DNA of 20,592 nucleotides from CAYLNH01 sp964384625 (lineage in GTDB: Bacteria; Verrucomicrobiota; Lentisphaeria; JABSQK01), in NCBI GenBank assembly GCA_964384625.1, contig CAYLNH010000119.1, positions 1 through 20,592 of the forward strand. The letters run 5' to 3'. Under the pieces are notes generated by a model that saw only the letters and a program-made list of their open reading frames with translations, had not been told where the DNA came from and searched no databases. Numbering within the stretch: position 1 is the first letter of the stretch; the number at the start of each line of letters is the position of its first letter. Shown in pieces: positions 10,029 through 18,451 of this stretch. Both the position numbers and the translations under genes were made by a program.

Positions 10029-13000
10029 ATGCGTCACACGTTGCGCCATAGACCATCGCGACCACCCTTGCGCCGACTGTGCCTGGCGGCGCTCGCCTGC
10101 CTGGCGGTCGGCAGGCTGCCGGCCGACGATCTGGCGCAGCTCGAAAAGCGGTTCAACAATCCCAAGATCAAGCGGAATTGGCACGAGCGCAACAAGATCG
10201 CCGCCGCCTACGTCAAAGCCGCCGCCGCCGGCAATCAGATCCGTCAGGCCACCGCCTTCCTCGCGCGTCATCAACATCCGATCGACGACGACAGCGCGGC
10301 ATTGATCATCAAACATTTGAAGCCGCTGCCCCGGCAGGCCGCCGACTACGCCTGGCTCAATTACTTCTTCCGGCGGGATTTTGTCGCCTGGAAACCGGTT
10401 GACCGGATGATCACGGAATTGGAGAAGATGACCCCCACGTCAATGCGGCAGAACCTGCTGCTGGCGCTGTCGCAGGCCGCGCTGCACCAGGATGACTGGC
10501 GTCGTGCCGTGGTGCGTCAGCGCCTCCTGACACTGTGCTCGAAATATGATTTGTGGGTCAGTCTGGTGGCGTACCTGCAGCAGGAAGAGGTCGACGTGCT
10601 GGCGGGCAAAGATTTCACCAAGTTCGTCAACGGCTTGAAAGCCGACCAGACGAAGTCGCTGCTGGCGGCGATCGACCAGGCGATTGCCACCGACCCGCGG
10701 CCGGGCGTCGAACGCAAGCGGGTCCTGGCCCGGCACTTTCTCGACCGCGCCCGCAAGAACTCGGATACGGTCGCTCTCAATACGTTCCTGCAGAAACATG
10801 CGAACGTCCTGCGCCGGGCAATGCCGACGCAGTTCACAAAATGGGAGATCAACGCGGCCGTCAGCGACGGCGACCGGGAGCGGGCGCGCAGCCTGTTGGC
10901 GTCGCTCCTGGAGCAGGACGAAGCCTTTGCGAAAACGGATGAGTATCGCGAGCTGGAGAAGCGCATCTTCACCATGAAGCAGAAGTACGGGATGCCGCTG
11001 CAGATCGACCTGGAGATGCCGATGATCGAGCAGCGGTATCAGGGATATCAGAACTCCGGGAATGCAACGGGCATCCACCGCCTGATTCGCGACACCCTGG
11101 CCAAACGCGGCAGTTACGCGGTCCGCGACGAAAAGGACCAGATGCTCTACCCGGGGGTAAAGAACGTCTATCGCGGGATCTTCAAAACGCACGCCGGCGA
11201 CTACCCGACGTTCCTGCGCGAGCACTTCAATCGGCTGCAGGCCGCCGGTTTGATCGACGCGGCCAGCAAGGCTGAAGAGCTGCGGCACCTGAGTCTTAAA
11301 CAGCCGGGGCGGGTTGATGCCGTGGTCCCCGCCACTGGTCGGACGGACGTCCTCCGCCGCCTGAACCACCGGCGTTTCGTGCCCTGCGTCTCGCTGCCGA
11401 CCGGTTTGTTCGAGCAGCGCGCCGCCTATACCCGGCGACAACTCGGCGGCCGGCGCGAGGACCTCCTGCCCGGGATCGACGGGGCGCGCACCTACTGGCA
11501 GACGTCACAGGCGATCGCCTGCCTCGAGGGCTCCCGGGTCGTCTGGTCGTGGTCCTGCCCGCTGGAGTCCTGGGGGAAACCCGGGGACGGGCAGAAGAGC
11601 TGGGAAATCCGACGGCGATTCGGCAGCATCGGCCGGCCGGCCGTGCTCGGGCGTCTGGTCCTGGCTCGCCTGGCGTCGGCCGCCGGCCTGGTACTGGCGG
11701 CACTGGACAAAGCCGACGGCGAGCTGGCCTGGATCGCCGAAACCAAGGGCTTCCAATTGACCAGCCCGCCGGCGGTCTGGCAGAATCATGTGGTTCTGCT
11801 GGCGCGCGACGAAGACAACATCACAAATTTGCTGATCATCGACGACAAGGGCAGAATACAGACCAGAATGGGATTGACCCAGAAAGACGGGACCACCTAT
11901 TTCGGTCTCAAACACGGCGGCATCCTGGTTGACTTCACCGCCAATGTTCCGCCCCCCCATATCGTCGGCGATGTCGCTTTCATCCAGCAGGTCGACGGCT
12001 GCGTCGCCGCGATCAATCTGGCCGACGCCGCCATCATGTGGATACGCGCCTACCCGCGCGAGAGCAAGCTCGAACTGGTCCGCCGGCGCCGGTCGTCGAC
12101 GCCCATCGTCCTGTCGCGCACGGTCATTCTGGCGCCGGCAGATTCCCGCCAGGTCATGGCCCTCGACCGCCATACCGGCCGGGTCCGGGCCCGCAGCACA
12201 GCCCTGCTCTGGGACCAGATACACCAGGCCGGGCCGGCCACCGTCGCTGTTCTGCGCGATGACGAAGCGGCATTCATCCGCCCCGCCGATCTCAAACCGA
12301 TAAGCCGCGTAAAACTCCGCCGCCCGCGCTTCATCGAACGCGGCAAAGACGGCTGCGTTATCGCGGATGATACCGGCCTGTACATCTTCGCCGCCGACGG
12401 CAAGCGGAAGGCACGCAGCAAACTGGACCCAACCGCCACTCTCCTGGCGGTCGCCGGCGACCGCTTCGTCGGCGCCCGTCGCGACCAGCCGCAGGTGGTC
12501 GGCGTCTTCAGCGCGACGGCGAAGACGGAGGTGAAGACCGTCAAGACCGTTCCGGGCGGCCGTCTGACCGCCCACAACGTCGTCAAGCTCGACACCGGCA
12601 CGCTGCTCTGCAGCGACAATCTGATCGCGTTCTTCAACGCGGCCGGCCGCCGCACCTGGGAGCAACAGGTCCGCTCGGAGGACAAGGTCACGCCGCTCGG
12701 CAATTACGTTCTGCTGCAGCAGGGCGACATTTTGACGGTCCTCGACAGCGCCGCGGGGCAACAGGTTCGCCGCTGGCCGCAGGCTGGATCGGGAACCACT
12801 GTCGCCCACGTTCGGGAAGGGCCGGATGCCGCCTATATTGCCGCTCACGAAGAGGACTACCGGCGGGACTACGCCGTGTACCGGCTGAGCCCGCAACTTG
12901 AGCTCAGGCGGTTGGGGCATTTCTTCCATAAATTCTGGCGGGATACGATCTTCACGGCCAATGGCGAATACGCCTACAGTTTCGATCGCAAGCGGACCAA

Positions 13001-14447
13001 TGTGCACATTCTGAAATTCAACCCGCGCCTCCCGAAGAAAAGAGGCAAGAAGACAACCGGCCACTACGCCGGTTATGAACTGGTTCGGACGGCCCGCGCC
13101 CCACACCAGATTTTCCAGACCTTCATCCCGAACGGCCGCAGCGGCGTTCTCTTTTTCCATCGCGACACCGGCAACTGCATGCGGATTCAGGGCCGGCAGA
13201 TCACCCCCTTCAAACTCAACCTCGAAAACGGCCTCGAAGCCAGGCCCCCCTATCTCCGCATCATCCGGGACCGCACCAATCTCACGTTTATCTATGAGAA
13301 ACGCGTGCGCCGGAAAAAGACCAGCCAGTACATCACCTACCTCGATACGAAGCAACTGAAATCCTGGCGCAATAAACGACCGGACAACGTTCTCGCGTTC
13401 GCCGTGCTCGACGGCGGCTATCACGAAATCCGGCTCGAACGCCCCCGGCGCCAGCCCGCCGTCATCAAAACCATCTTCTTCGATCTGCGCAAAACTCCGG
13501 ATCTGGCCAACGCCAATATCCACCGCGACGACCTCGACCTGATGGCCGACGACGATACCGACAGCGACGCAGCCGCCGCGATCAGCACCGTCACTATCCG
13601 CGAAAGCACCTCGAAGCCGCCGCCTGATCTCGGTGATCTCGCCGGTACCATTAAGCTGGACGGCAAGATCTACTATCTCATGGGCGGCCTCAGCCACTAC
13701 AAAGGCGTCCGCACCCGGCCGCAGGCCTATGCCGTCGTCCAGACGAAGCACACGGCAAAACACCAGACGATTCCCGTGCCGTTCCTGACGCAGGCCGACA
13801 ATCTGTCCGAGGACCTCCTGCTGATTGATGACCGCGTGGTCTCGGCACAGGCGTTCAAGCAGGCCCTGAACCTGTCGCAGACGGTGTTGACCGTGACCGG
13901 CACCGCCGACCGCAAACCGCCCACCGTCGACGGCTATCTGGACGAGTGGACGCCGGCGGAATTCGTCAAGACAACCGGCGGCGAAGTCGCCTTGCGGCGG
14001 CAGGGCAAACGCCTCTGGGTTGCCTTCCGCCTGACCCGCCCGGAGTTGATCAAAGAGATCGCCCGGGCCGGGCTGCAGGGGAACGTGACGGTCGTCGCCG
14101 GCCCCGGCGCCAAACTCGGCTGGGCCCAGGACCTCAAAGACCCGACCGACTGGCGCGTCCAGAAGATGATGACGCAACTGAAACGGTTTGCGCCGACCCC
14201 GCAGCAACTGGCCGGCGCCGTCACCCCGGACGCCGCCGCCTGTACCGGCGAACTCGTGGTCGAATGCAGTGACGTCACAACCCGGAGCGACGGCTCGGCA
14301 ACGCCGCCGGCAGCCGCGTTCGCCGGCGACTTCGCGTTTCGCCTGCTCTGGCGCACCTCCGTCCTGACGCCGGAACGCAATCTGCTGGAAACGGAATTGA
14401 GCGGTCCCTTTTCCTATACGCGACTGCGGTTTGGAGAAAAGCAATGA
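10029..14447 (+). CDS. Very large secreted protein: helical N-terminus, PQQ-like beta-propeller, CBM9-like C-terminus
   Basis: The 1472-residue product begins with a basic stretch and a hydrophobic core (LRRLCLAALACLAVG) with likely cleavage near Ala32, so it is probably exported. Residues 35-430 are charged and helical, TPR-like in character. Residues about 480-930 hold blade motifs of the PQQ-repeat type, such as VLAALDKADGELAW (555-568), VAAINLADAAIMW (659-671), VMALDRHTGRVR (709-720) and ILTVLDSAAGQQVRRW (901-916). An acidic linker follows near 1167-1184. PPTVDGYLDEW (1298-1308) opens a CBM9-like or related jelly-roll domain reaching the C-terminus. No catalytic signature is visible, so it is probably a binding or scaffold protein rather than a quinoprotein enzyme. 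It opens a six-gene operon and overlaps the next gene by 4 nt. The overall domain combination is not one I recognise. Confidence 0.85.
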   Translation: MRHTLRHRPSRPPLRRLCLAALACLAVGRLPADDLAQLEKRFNNPKIKRNWHERNKIAAAYVKAAAAGNQIRQATAFLARHQHPIDDDSAALIIKHLKPLPRQAADYAWLNYFFRRDFVAWKPVDRMITELEKMTPTSMRQNLLLALSQAALHQDDWRRAVVRQRLLTLCSKYDLWVSLVAYLQQEEVDVLAGKDFTKFVNGLKADQTKSLLAAIDQAIATDPRPGVERKRVLARHFLDRARKNSDTVALNTFLQKHANVLRRAMPTQFTKWEINAAVSDGDRERARSLLASLLEQDEAFAKTDEYRELEKRIFTMKQKYGMPLQIDLEMPMIEQRYQGYQNSGNATGIHRLIRDTLAKRGSYAVRDEKDQMLYPGVKNVYRGIFKTHAGDYPTFLREHFNRLQAAGLIDAASKAEELRHLSLKQPGRVDAVVPATGRTDVLRRLNHRRFVPCVSLPTGLFEQRAAYTRRQLGGRREDLLPGIDGARTYWQTSQAIACLEGSRVVWSWSCPLESWGKPGDGQKSWEIRRRFGSIGRPAVLGRLVLARLASAAGLVLAALDKADGELAWIAETKGFQLTSPPAVWQNHVVLLARDEDNITNLLIIDDKGRIQTRMGLTQKDGTTYFGLKHGGILVDFTANVPPPHIVGDVAFIQQVDGCVAAINLADAAIMWIRAYPRESKLELVRRRRSSTPIVLSRTVILAPADSRQVMALDRHTGRVRARSTALLWDQIHQAGPATVAVLRDDEAAFIRPADLKPISRVKLRRPRFIERGKDGCVIADDTGLYIFAADGKRKARSKLDPTATLLAVAGDRFVGARRDQPQVVGVFSATAKTEVKTVKTVPGGRLTAHNVVKLDTGTLLCSDNLIAFFNAAGRRTWEQQVRSEDKVTPLGNYVLLQQGDILTVLDSAAGQQVRRWPQAGSGTTVAHVREGPDAAYIAAHEEDYRRDYAVYRLSPQLELRRLGHFFHKFWRDTIFTANGEYAYSFDRKRTNVHILKFNPRLPKKRGKKTTGHYAGYELVRTARAPHQIFQTFIPNGRSGVLFFHRDTGNCMRIQGRQITPFKLNLENGLEARPPYLRIIRDRTNLTFIYEKRVRRKKTSQYITYLDTKQLKSWRNKRPDNVLAFAVLDGGYHEIRLERPRRQPAVIKTIFFDLRKTPDLANANIHRDDLDLMADDDTDSDAAAAISTVTIRESTSKPPPDLGDLAGTIKLDGKIYYLMGGLSHYKGVRTRPQAYAVVQTKHTAKHQTIPVPFLTQADNLSEDLLLIDDRVVSAQAFKQALNLSQTVLTVTGTADRKPPTVDGYLDEWTPAEFVKTTGGEVALRRQGKRLWVAFRLTRPELIKEIARAGLQGNVTVVAGPGAKLGWAQDLKDPTDWRVQKMMTQLKRFAPTPQQLAGAVTPDAAACTGELVVECSDVTTRSDGSATPPAAAFAGDFAFRLLWRTSVLTPERNLLETELSGPFSYTRLRFGEKQ

Positions 14448-16135
14448 GTGCCGACGCTTCAACGGAATCCGTCCAATGGCTGGTGACTCGTCTGCGCCGG
14501 GCGCGGCGGCGGTACTACACGGTGGAGTACAGTGCCTTCATGGCGCTGGCCCTCGCCGTGCTCGTGCTTGGCCTGTCGATTTACGGACTCGCTGATGTCC
14601 TGGTGCATTTCCCGTTCGTTGCGCGCCTGGTCATCTCACTCGTCCTGCTGGTCACTGGACTCTACGTCGTCCGCCGAGCGTTGGAACGCTTTATCCGCGA
14701 ATTGGACGATGAGGAAATGGTGGCGCGCTTCGTCGAGAGCAAAGCGGAAGACGGCGACGAAAGCCTGCGTTCCATTTTGATTTCATCGTTTCAATTCGGC
14801 ACGCGCGACTGCCCCGGATCGGTCGCGCTGCAGAATGCCACGATCCGCCGCGCCCGCGATCTGGGCATCGATCCCTTGAGCATCCGCCTGCACGATCCTG
14901 TGCACGTCAGAAAGGCAACCCGGTTCATGGCGGTCGCCGTCATCGTCGCGGGACTGGGGGGCGGCTTCTTCCCGCAACACAGCCTGATCGCGCTGAAACG
15001 CATCGCCGGCATGAATGTCAGCTATCCGACCCGCACGCAGATCACCAAGGTTGCCTATCGCGGCGACCAGCAGGATCAGACCAACCCGGAGGCCGTCCCG
15101 CTCGGCACCAAGGTGGTCTTCGAAATCACCGCCAGAGGCGAGCTCCCGGCCAGCGGCCAGATCCGTATTGAACCCGACGGCGAGAAGGACTACAGCCTCG
15201 CCCTGATGCAGGATGAAGAGGAGCCCGGCACCTACTACGCCGAACTGTCCCAGGCACTGAAAGACCTCGAATTCCAGGTCCGCCTCGGCGACGCACCCAG
15301 AGAGAACGGCGCGATCCGGGTCGTTATCCCGCCGGCCGTGACCCAGGGCAGCATCCACGTCGCCAGCCCGGCCTACACCAAGGCCCGCTCAAAAACCTCG
15401 GACCTGACGGATCTCACTGTCCTCGAGGGCAGCACCCTGACCTTCACCATTCAGACCGATCGCGAAGTCGAACGCGCTCAGCTGCTGCTGAACGCCGACA
15501 GAACCATCCCCCTCAAACGCTACGGACCCAAATGGCGCGGCGTCCTCGACCGCGTTGAGGAAACCACAGCCTTCACCTTCCGCATCATCGACGCCCACGG
15601 CATCGCCAATATCAACCCCGTCACCCGCACGATCAACGTCGAGCCGGATCACGCCCCGGAAGTCAAGATCGTCACCCCCGGAGCGCTGGTGCACCGCACG
15701 ACCTTCGGCCGCGTGCAATTCAAGATCGAAGCCAAAGACGACTACGCCATCAGCAATCTGCAGCTGTCCTATCGCGTCCTGCGGCCCTCCCTGGCAGCCG
15801 ACGATCTCAGCGAGAAAGAACTCCGCACCGGTAAAATCCCCCTGCCCTTCGCGAAGAATACCAATCCGGTCACCGCCGAGATCCTCCTGCCCGTGAGCAA
15901 ATTCAAAGCCCTCGCCGGCGACCGCGTCGAAATTACCGCCGTCGCCACCGATATCGCGCCCACACCGAATACCGCCGGGTCTGAACCCATTTCCCTCAAC
16001 GTCGTCACCGTCGAAGAACTCCGGGCCATCTACGCCAGGGAACAGAGCCGCATTATCACGCTGGTAGGCAAACTTCGAGACGAAGAAGAACGGCAGTCCG
16101 AAGCCATTAAGAAAAGACTGGAGAACAAAAAATGA
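14444..16135 (+). CDS. Membrane protein resembling the N-terminal half of DUF4175/TIGR02302 proteins
   Basis: The 563-residue product has a basic N-terminus, two hydrophobic helices at about 31-53 and 58-78, a cytoplasmic-looking loop and a third helix at about 158-177. The remainder is probably outside the membrane. The exported part holds beta-rich Ig-like units: SPAYTKARS (308-316) followed by LTVLEGSTLTFTI (324-336), and PDHAPEVKIV (401-410) followed by AKDDYAISNLQLSYRV (429-444). This order of helices, PAYT, EGS and DDYxIS motifs matches DUF4175-type proteins. It ends with a short coiled coil (DEEERQSEAIKK) where those proteins continue into a long coiled-coil and Gln-rich region, here supplied by the next gene. 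GGAG lies 7 nt before the ATG. Both flanking junctions are ATGA overlaps. The function of the family is unknown. Confidence 0.85.
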   Translation: MSADASTESVQWLVTRLRRARRRYYTVEYSAFMALALAVLVLGLSIYGLADVLVHFPFVARLVISLVLLVTGLYVVRRALERFIRELDDEEMVARFVESKAEDGDESLRSILISSFQFGTRDCPGSVALQNATIRRARDLGIDPLSIRLHDPVHVRKATRFMAVAVIVAGLGGGFFPQHSLIALKRIAGMNVSYPTRTQITKVAYRGDQQDQTNPEAVPLGTKVVFEITARGELPASGQIRIEPDGEKDYSLALMQDEEEPGTYYAELSQALKDLEFQVRLGDAPRENGAIRVVIPPAVTQGSIHVASPAYTKARSKTSDLTDLTVLEGSTLTFTIQTDREVERAQLLLNADRTIPLKRYGPKWRGVLDRVEETTAFTFRIIDAHGIANINPVTRTINVEPDHAPEVKIVTPGALVHRTTFGRVQFKIEAKDDYAISNLQLSYRVLRPSLAADDLSEKELRTGKIPLPFAKNTNPVTAEILLPVSKFKALAGDRVEITAVATDIAPTPNTAGSEPISLNVVTVEELRAIYAREQSRIITLVGKLRDEEERQSEAIKKRLENKK

Positions 16136-18450
16136 GGACCCTCCTCGTCATCACCATGCTCCTTTTCAGCGCCGGCATCTACGCCAATGAGACCTTCCTC
16201 CGCGATGCCGAAGATGCCGATCGCGTCATGGCCGAGATCATCGAGCAGTACAAAACACTTATCCGCGGCATGGGCGAGAGCAACGCCTTCGACCCCTCGG
16301 AAATCAGCGATATCGACTCGCTCAAACGCCATCTCAAAACCCTCAAAGACACCAGCATGGCCGAGATCATCACGCAGCTGGAAAAGACGCTGCACGATCT
16401 CGAAAACGTCGAAAAACACTACAAAGGCGCTTACCAGGAACAAACCAAACTCATCGATAAACTCGAAAAAGTCGCCGGCAAACGACTGCGCCACGGCAAC
16501 GGTAAGAACGGCATCCACCAGCAGAAGGCTCGTCTTCGTGAACTCGCTCGCGAAATCGAAGCGCTGATCAAGCCCGATACCAAAGACCTCACCACCGAAG
16601 AGATCGACAAGCACGCCGACCTCGCCGGGGAATGCGAGGCAATCGGCAAGAACATGCCCGACAAGACGAACAGCAAACTGATGGCCGGCGCCGGCGAGCA
16701 CCTCAAAAAACTCAACGCCGCCAACGCCCTGGAAAACGTCAACAAAGTCCTGGAAAACCTCGAGAAGGCCTCTACCAGCAAGGAGAGCGAGATCGCCAAA
16801 GCCCTCTCGGAAATGGAGGAGATCGACGAACTCAAGAAGAAAATCGACGAACACATCGAACAGGTGAAGGACGTCATCGACGAGAAAAACTCGCAAGCTG
16901 CCAAAGACAAAGCTGTCGACGCCGCAGTCGACATGGAGAACACCAAGAAAAGCCTGGAACAACTGCAGAACAAAAACGCCGCGAAGAATGTTGCCGACGC
17001 ACAGAAGAAGGTGACCGGCGAAAACGAGCAACAGAAGAAGGCATTGGACGATCTGAAGGCGGCGAAAAAGGCCCTGGACCAACAGGCACAGGAGACGCAG
17101 GCCAAACTGGACGGGCTGCAGGAGGGCCTCGAGAATGCCTTCGACAAGGCCAACCAACTCGATGCCAAAATGAAAGAGCTCGAAGGCTACATGCAGGAAG
17201 TCGATGATCTGATCGCGGAAAACAAAGCGATGCAGGGCGGCGAACAGGGTGAGCAGCAGCAACAGCAGGCAGGACAAGCCGGCGGCGAACAAGGCGAGCA
17301 GCAGCAACAACAGGCTGGACAAGCCGGCGGCGAACAAGGTGAGCAGCAGGAACAACAGGCTGGACAAGCCGGCGGCGAACAAGGCGAGCAGCAGCAACAA
17401 CAGGCCGGACAGGCCGGCGGCGAACAGGGCGAACAACAGCAACAGCAGGCCGGACAGGCAGGCGGCGAACAGGGCGAGCAGCAGCAACAGCAGGCCGGAC
17501 AAGCAGGCGGCGAACAGGGCGAACAGCAGCAACAGCAGGCCGGACAAGCAGGCGGCGAACAGGGCGAGCAACAGCAACAGCAGGCCGGACAAGCAGGCGG
17601 CGAACAGGGCGAACAACAGCAACAGCAGGCCGGACAGGCAGGCGGCGAACAGGGCGAACAGCAGCAACAGCAGGCCGGACAGGCAGGCGGCGAACAGAGC
17701 CAGCAACAGCAGCAGCAGGCCGGACAAGCCGGCGGCGAACAAAGCCAGCAACAGCAGCAGGCCGGACAGGCAGGCGGCGAACAGAGCCAACAACAGCAGC
17801 AGGCCGGACAGGCCGGACAGAGCGGTCAGCAGCAGGCCCAACAGGGGGGGCAGGCCGGACAACGCGAAGAGATGGCCCAGCAGATGGCGCAGCTGGGCCA
17901 ACAGATGGCGCAATCCGGCGAACAGGCTGCCGGCCAGCAGATGGCAAGCGCCGCGCAGAGTACGCAGGCCGGACAGGATGCCCAGGCCGGGCAGGCCCTT
18001 GATGCCGCCAAGTCCGCCCTGCAGAATGCCATGCAGGCAACCGCCACCGCCCAGGCCCAGGTCGGCCAGCAGTTGGCTGCCATGGGCCAGACATCGCCCC
18101 AGAGCCAAAGCCAGAGTTCGAGCCAGAGCTCCAGCCAAAGCCAGAGTTCGAGCCAGAGCTCCAGCCAAAGTCAAAGCTCCAGCCAAAGCCAGAGTTCCAG
18201 CCAGAGTTCCAGCCAGAGTTCCAGCGAAAGCCAGAGCCAGAGTCAGAGCGAATCAGAGAGCATGGGTGGCGGCGGCAACGAGGGCGGCGGTGAAGTGGAG
18301 TACGGGCTGACCGAGCGCGAAGAAACGGGCAGTTGGCGCAACCGCATGCCGCGCCGCGAGCGGAACGCCTTGATCTCGGCCCGCAAGGCAAACCATTCCG
18401 GCGAGATGTCGGAAGCGGTGAAATCATACTACCTCAATCTGGGAGAATAG
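16132..18450 (+). CDS. Secreted coiled-coil protein with Gln/Gly tandem repeats and Ser/Gln tract; resembles C-terminal half of DUF4175/TIGR02302 proteins
   Basis: The 772-residue product starts with a clean signal peptide (MRTLLVITMLLFSAGIYA), probably cut after Ala18. Residues 20-365 are a long, highly charged coiled-coil region. Residues 369-561 are thirteen tandem repeats of about 15 residues (GGEQGEQQQQQAGQA type). A Gln/Ala/Met helix-like region runs to about 657, a Ser/Gln tract covers 658-710, and a basic C-terminal domain contains WRNRMPRRERNALISARK and ends SYYLNLGE. Gln/Gly low complexity followed by such a tail is typical of TIGR02302/DUF4175 proteins, where it is joined to the membrane part encoded here by the preceding gene. 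The ATG overlaps that gene by 4 nt. The high Gln content suggests an extended or self-associating segment. No enzyme motif is visible. Confidence 0.87.
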   Translation: MRTLLVITMLLFSAGIYANETFLRDAEDADRVMAEIIEQYKTLIRGMGESNAFDPSEISDIDSLKRHLKTLKDTSMAEIITQLEKTLHDLENVEKHYKGAYQEQTKLIDKLEKVAGKRLRHGNGKNGIHQQKARLRELAREIEALIKPDTKDLTTEEIDKHADLAGECEAIGKNMPDKTNSKLMAGAGEHLKKLNAANALENVNKVLENLEKASTSKESEIAKALSEMEEIDELKKKIDEHIEQVKDVIDEKNSQAAKDKAVDAAVDMENTKKSLEQLQNKNAAKNVADAQKKVTGENEQQKKALDDLKAAKKALDQQAQETQAKLDGLQEGLENAFDKANQLDAKMKELEGYMQEVDDLIAENKAMQGGEQGEQQQQQAGQAGGEQGEQQQQQAGQAGGEQGEQQEQQAGQAGGEQGEQQQQQAGQAGGEQGEQQQQQAGQAGGEQGEQQQQQAGQAGGEQGEQQQQQAGQAGGEQGEQQQQQAGQAGGEQGEQQQQQAGQAGGEQGEQQQQQAGQAGGEQSQQQQQQAGQAGGEQSQQQQQAGQAGGEQSQQQQQAGQAGQSGQQQAQQGGQAGQREEMAQQMAQLGQQMAQSGEQAAGQQMASAAQSTQAGQDAQAGQALDAAKSALQNAMQATATAQAQVGQQLAAMGQTSPQSQSQSSSQSSSQSQSSSQSSSQSQSSSQSQSSSQSSSQSSSESQSQSQSESESMGGGGNEGGGEVEYGLTEREETGSWRNRMPRRERNALISARKANHSGEMSEAVKSYYLNLGE
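17236..17814 (+). repeat. In-frame coding tandem repeat, 13 units of 45 or 42 bp
   Basis: Eleven 45-bp units (17236-17730) and two 42-bp units (17731-17772 and 17773-17814) follow each other without spacers. Each encodes GGEQGEQQQQQAGQA or a close variant; units 11-13 have Ser-Gln for Gly-Glu, and units 12-13 lack one Gln. Units 5 and 9 are identical in DNA, and units 5-10 differ only at third codon positions. Units 2-4 form a second subfamily. This pattern points to block duplication with the peptide conserved. Unit 3 has the only Gln-to-Glu change in the Gln run. Confidence 0.97.
18103..18261 (+). repeat. Ser/Gln low-complexity coding tract
   Basis: Fifty-three codons are almost only Ser and Gln, with a few Glu near the end. 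They are built from hexamers such as AGCCAR and AGYTCS in an irregular order (SQSQSSSQSSSQSQSSSQ type). The tract is in frame in the secreted coiled-coil gene, just before its C-terminal domain. Serine codons alternate between AGC, AGT, TCC and TCG, so it is not a simple DNA microsatellite. Confidence 0.92.
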
Positions 18451-18451
18451 A

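Noticed and set aside
11505..14462. Minus-strand 985-codon frame
   Set aside because: It is antisense to the large secreted protein. Its composition is that of a codon-bias shadow, while the sense frame has a signal peptide, blade motifs and operon overlap.
17236..17814. CRISPR array
   Set aside because: The units are directly adjacent with no unique spacers, and they encode a continuous repeated peptide.
16030..18186. Minus-strand 718-codon frame with Leu-rich repeats resembling membrane helices
   Set aside because: The repeated LLLLALFAACLSG pattern is the reverse reading of the Gln-rich repeats. Repeat lengths divisible by three with no stop keep several frames open. No ribosome binding site or independent evidence supports it.
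17249..18310. Plus-strand 353-codon alternative frame (Asn/Ser/Arg repeats)
   Set aside because: Same cause: the tandem repeat leaves another frame open. The chosen frame continues from a signal peptide and coiled coil.
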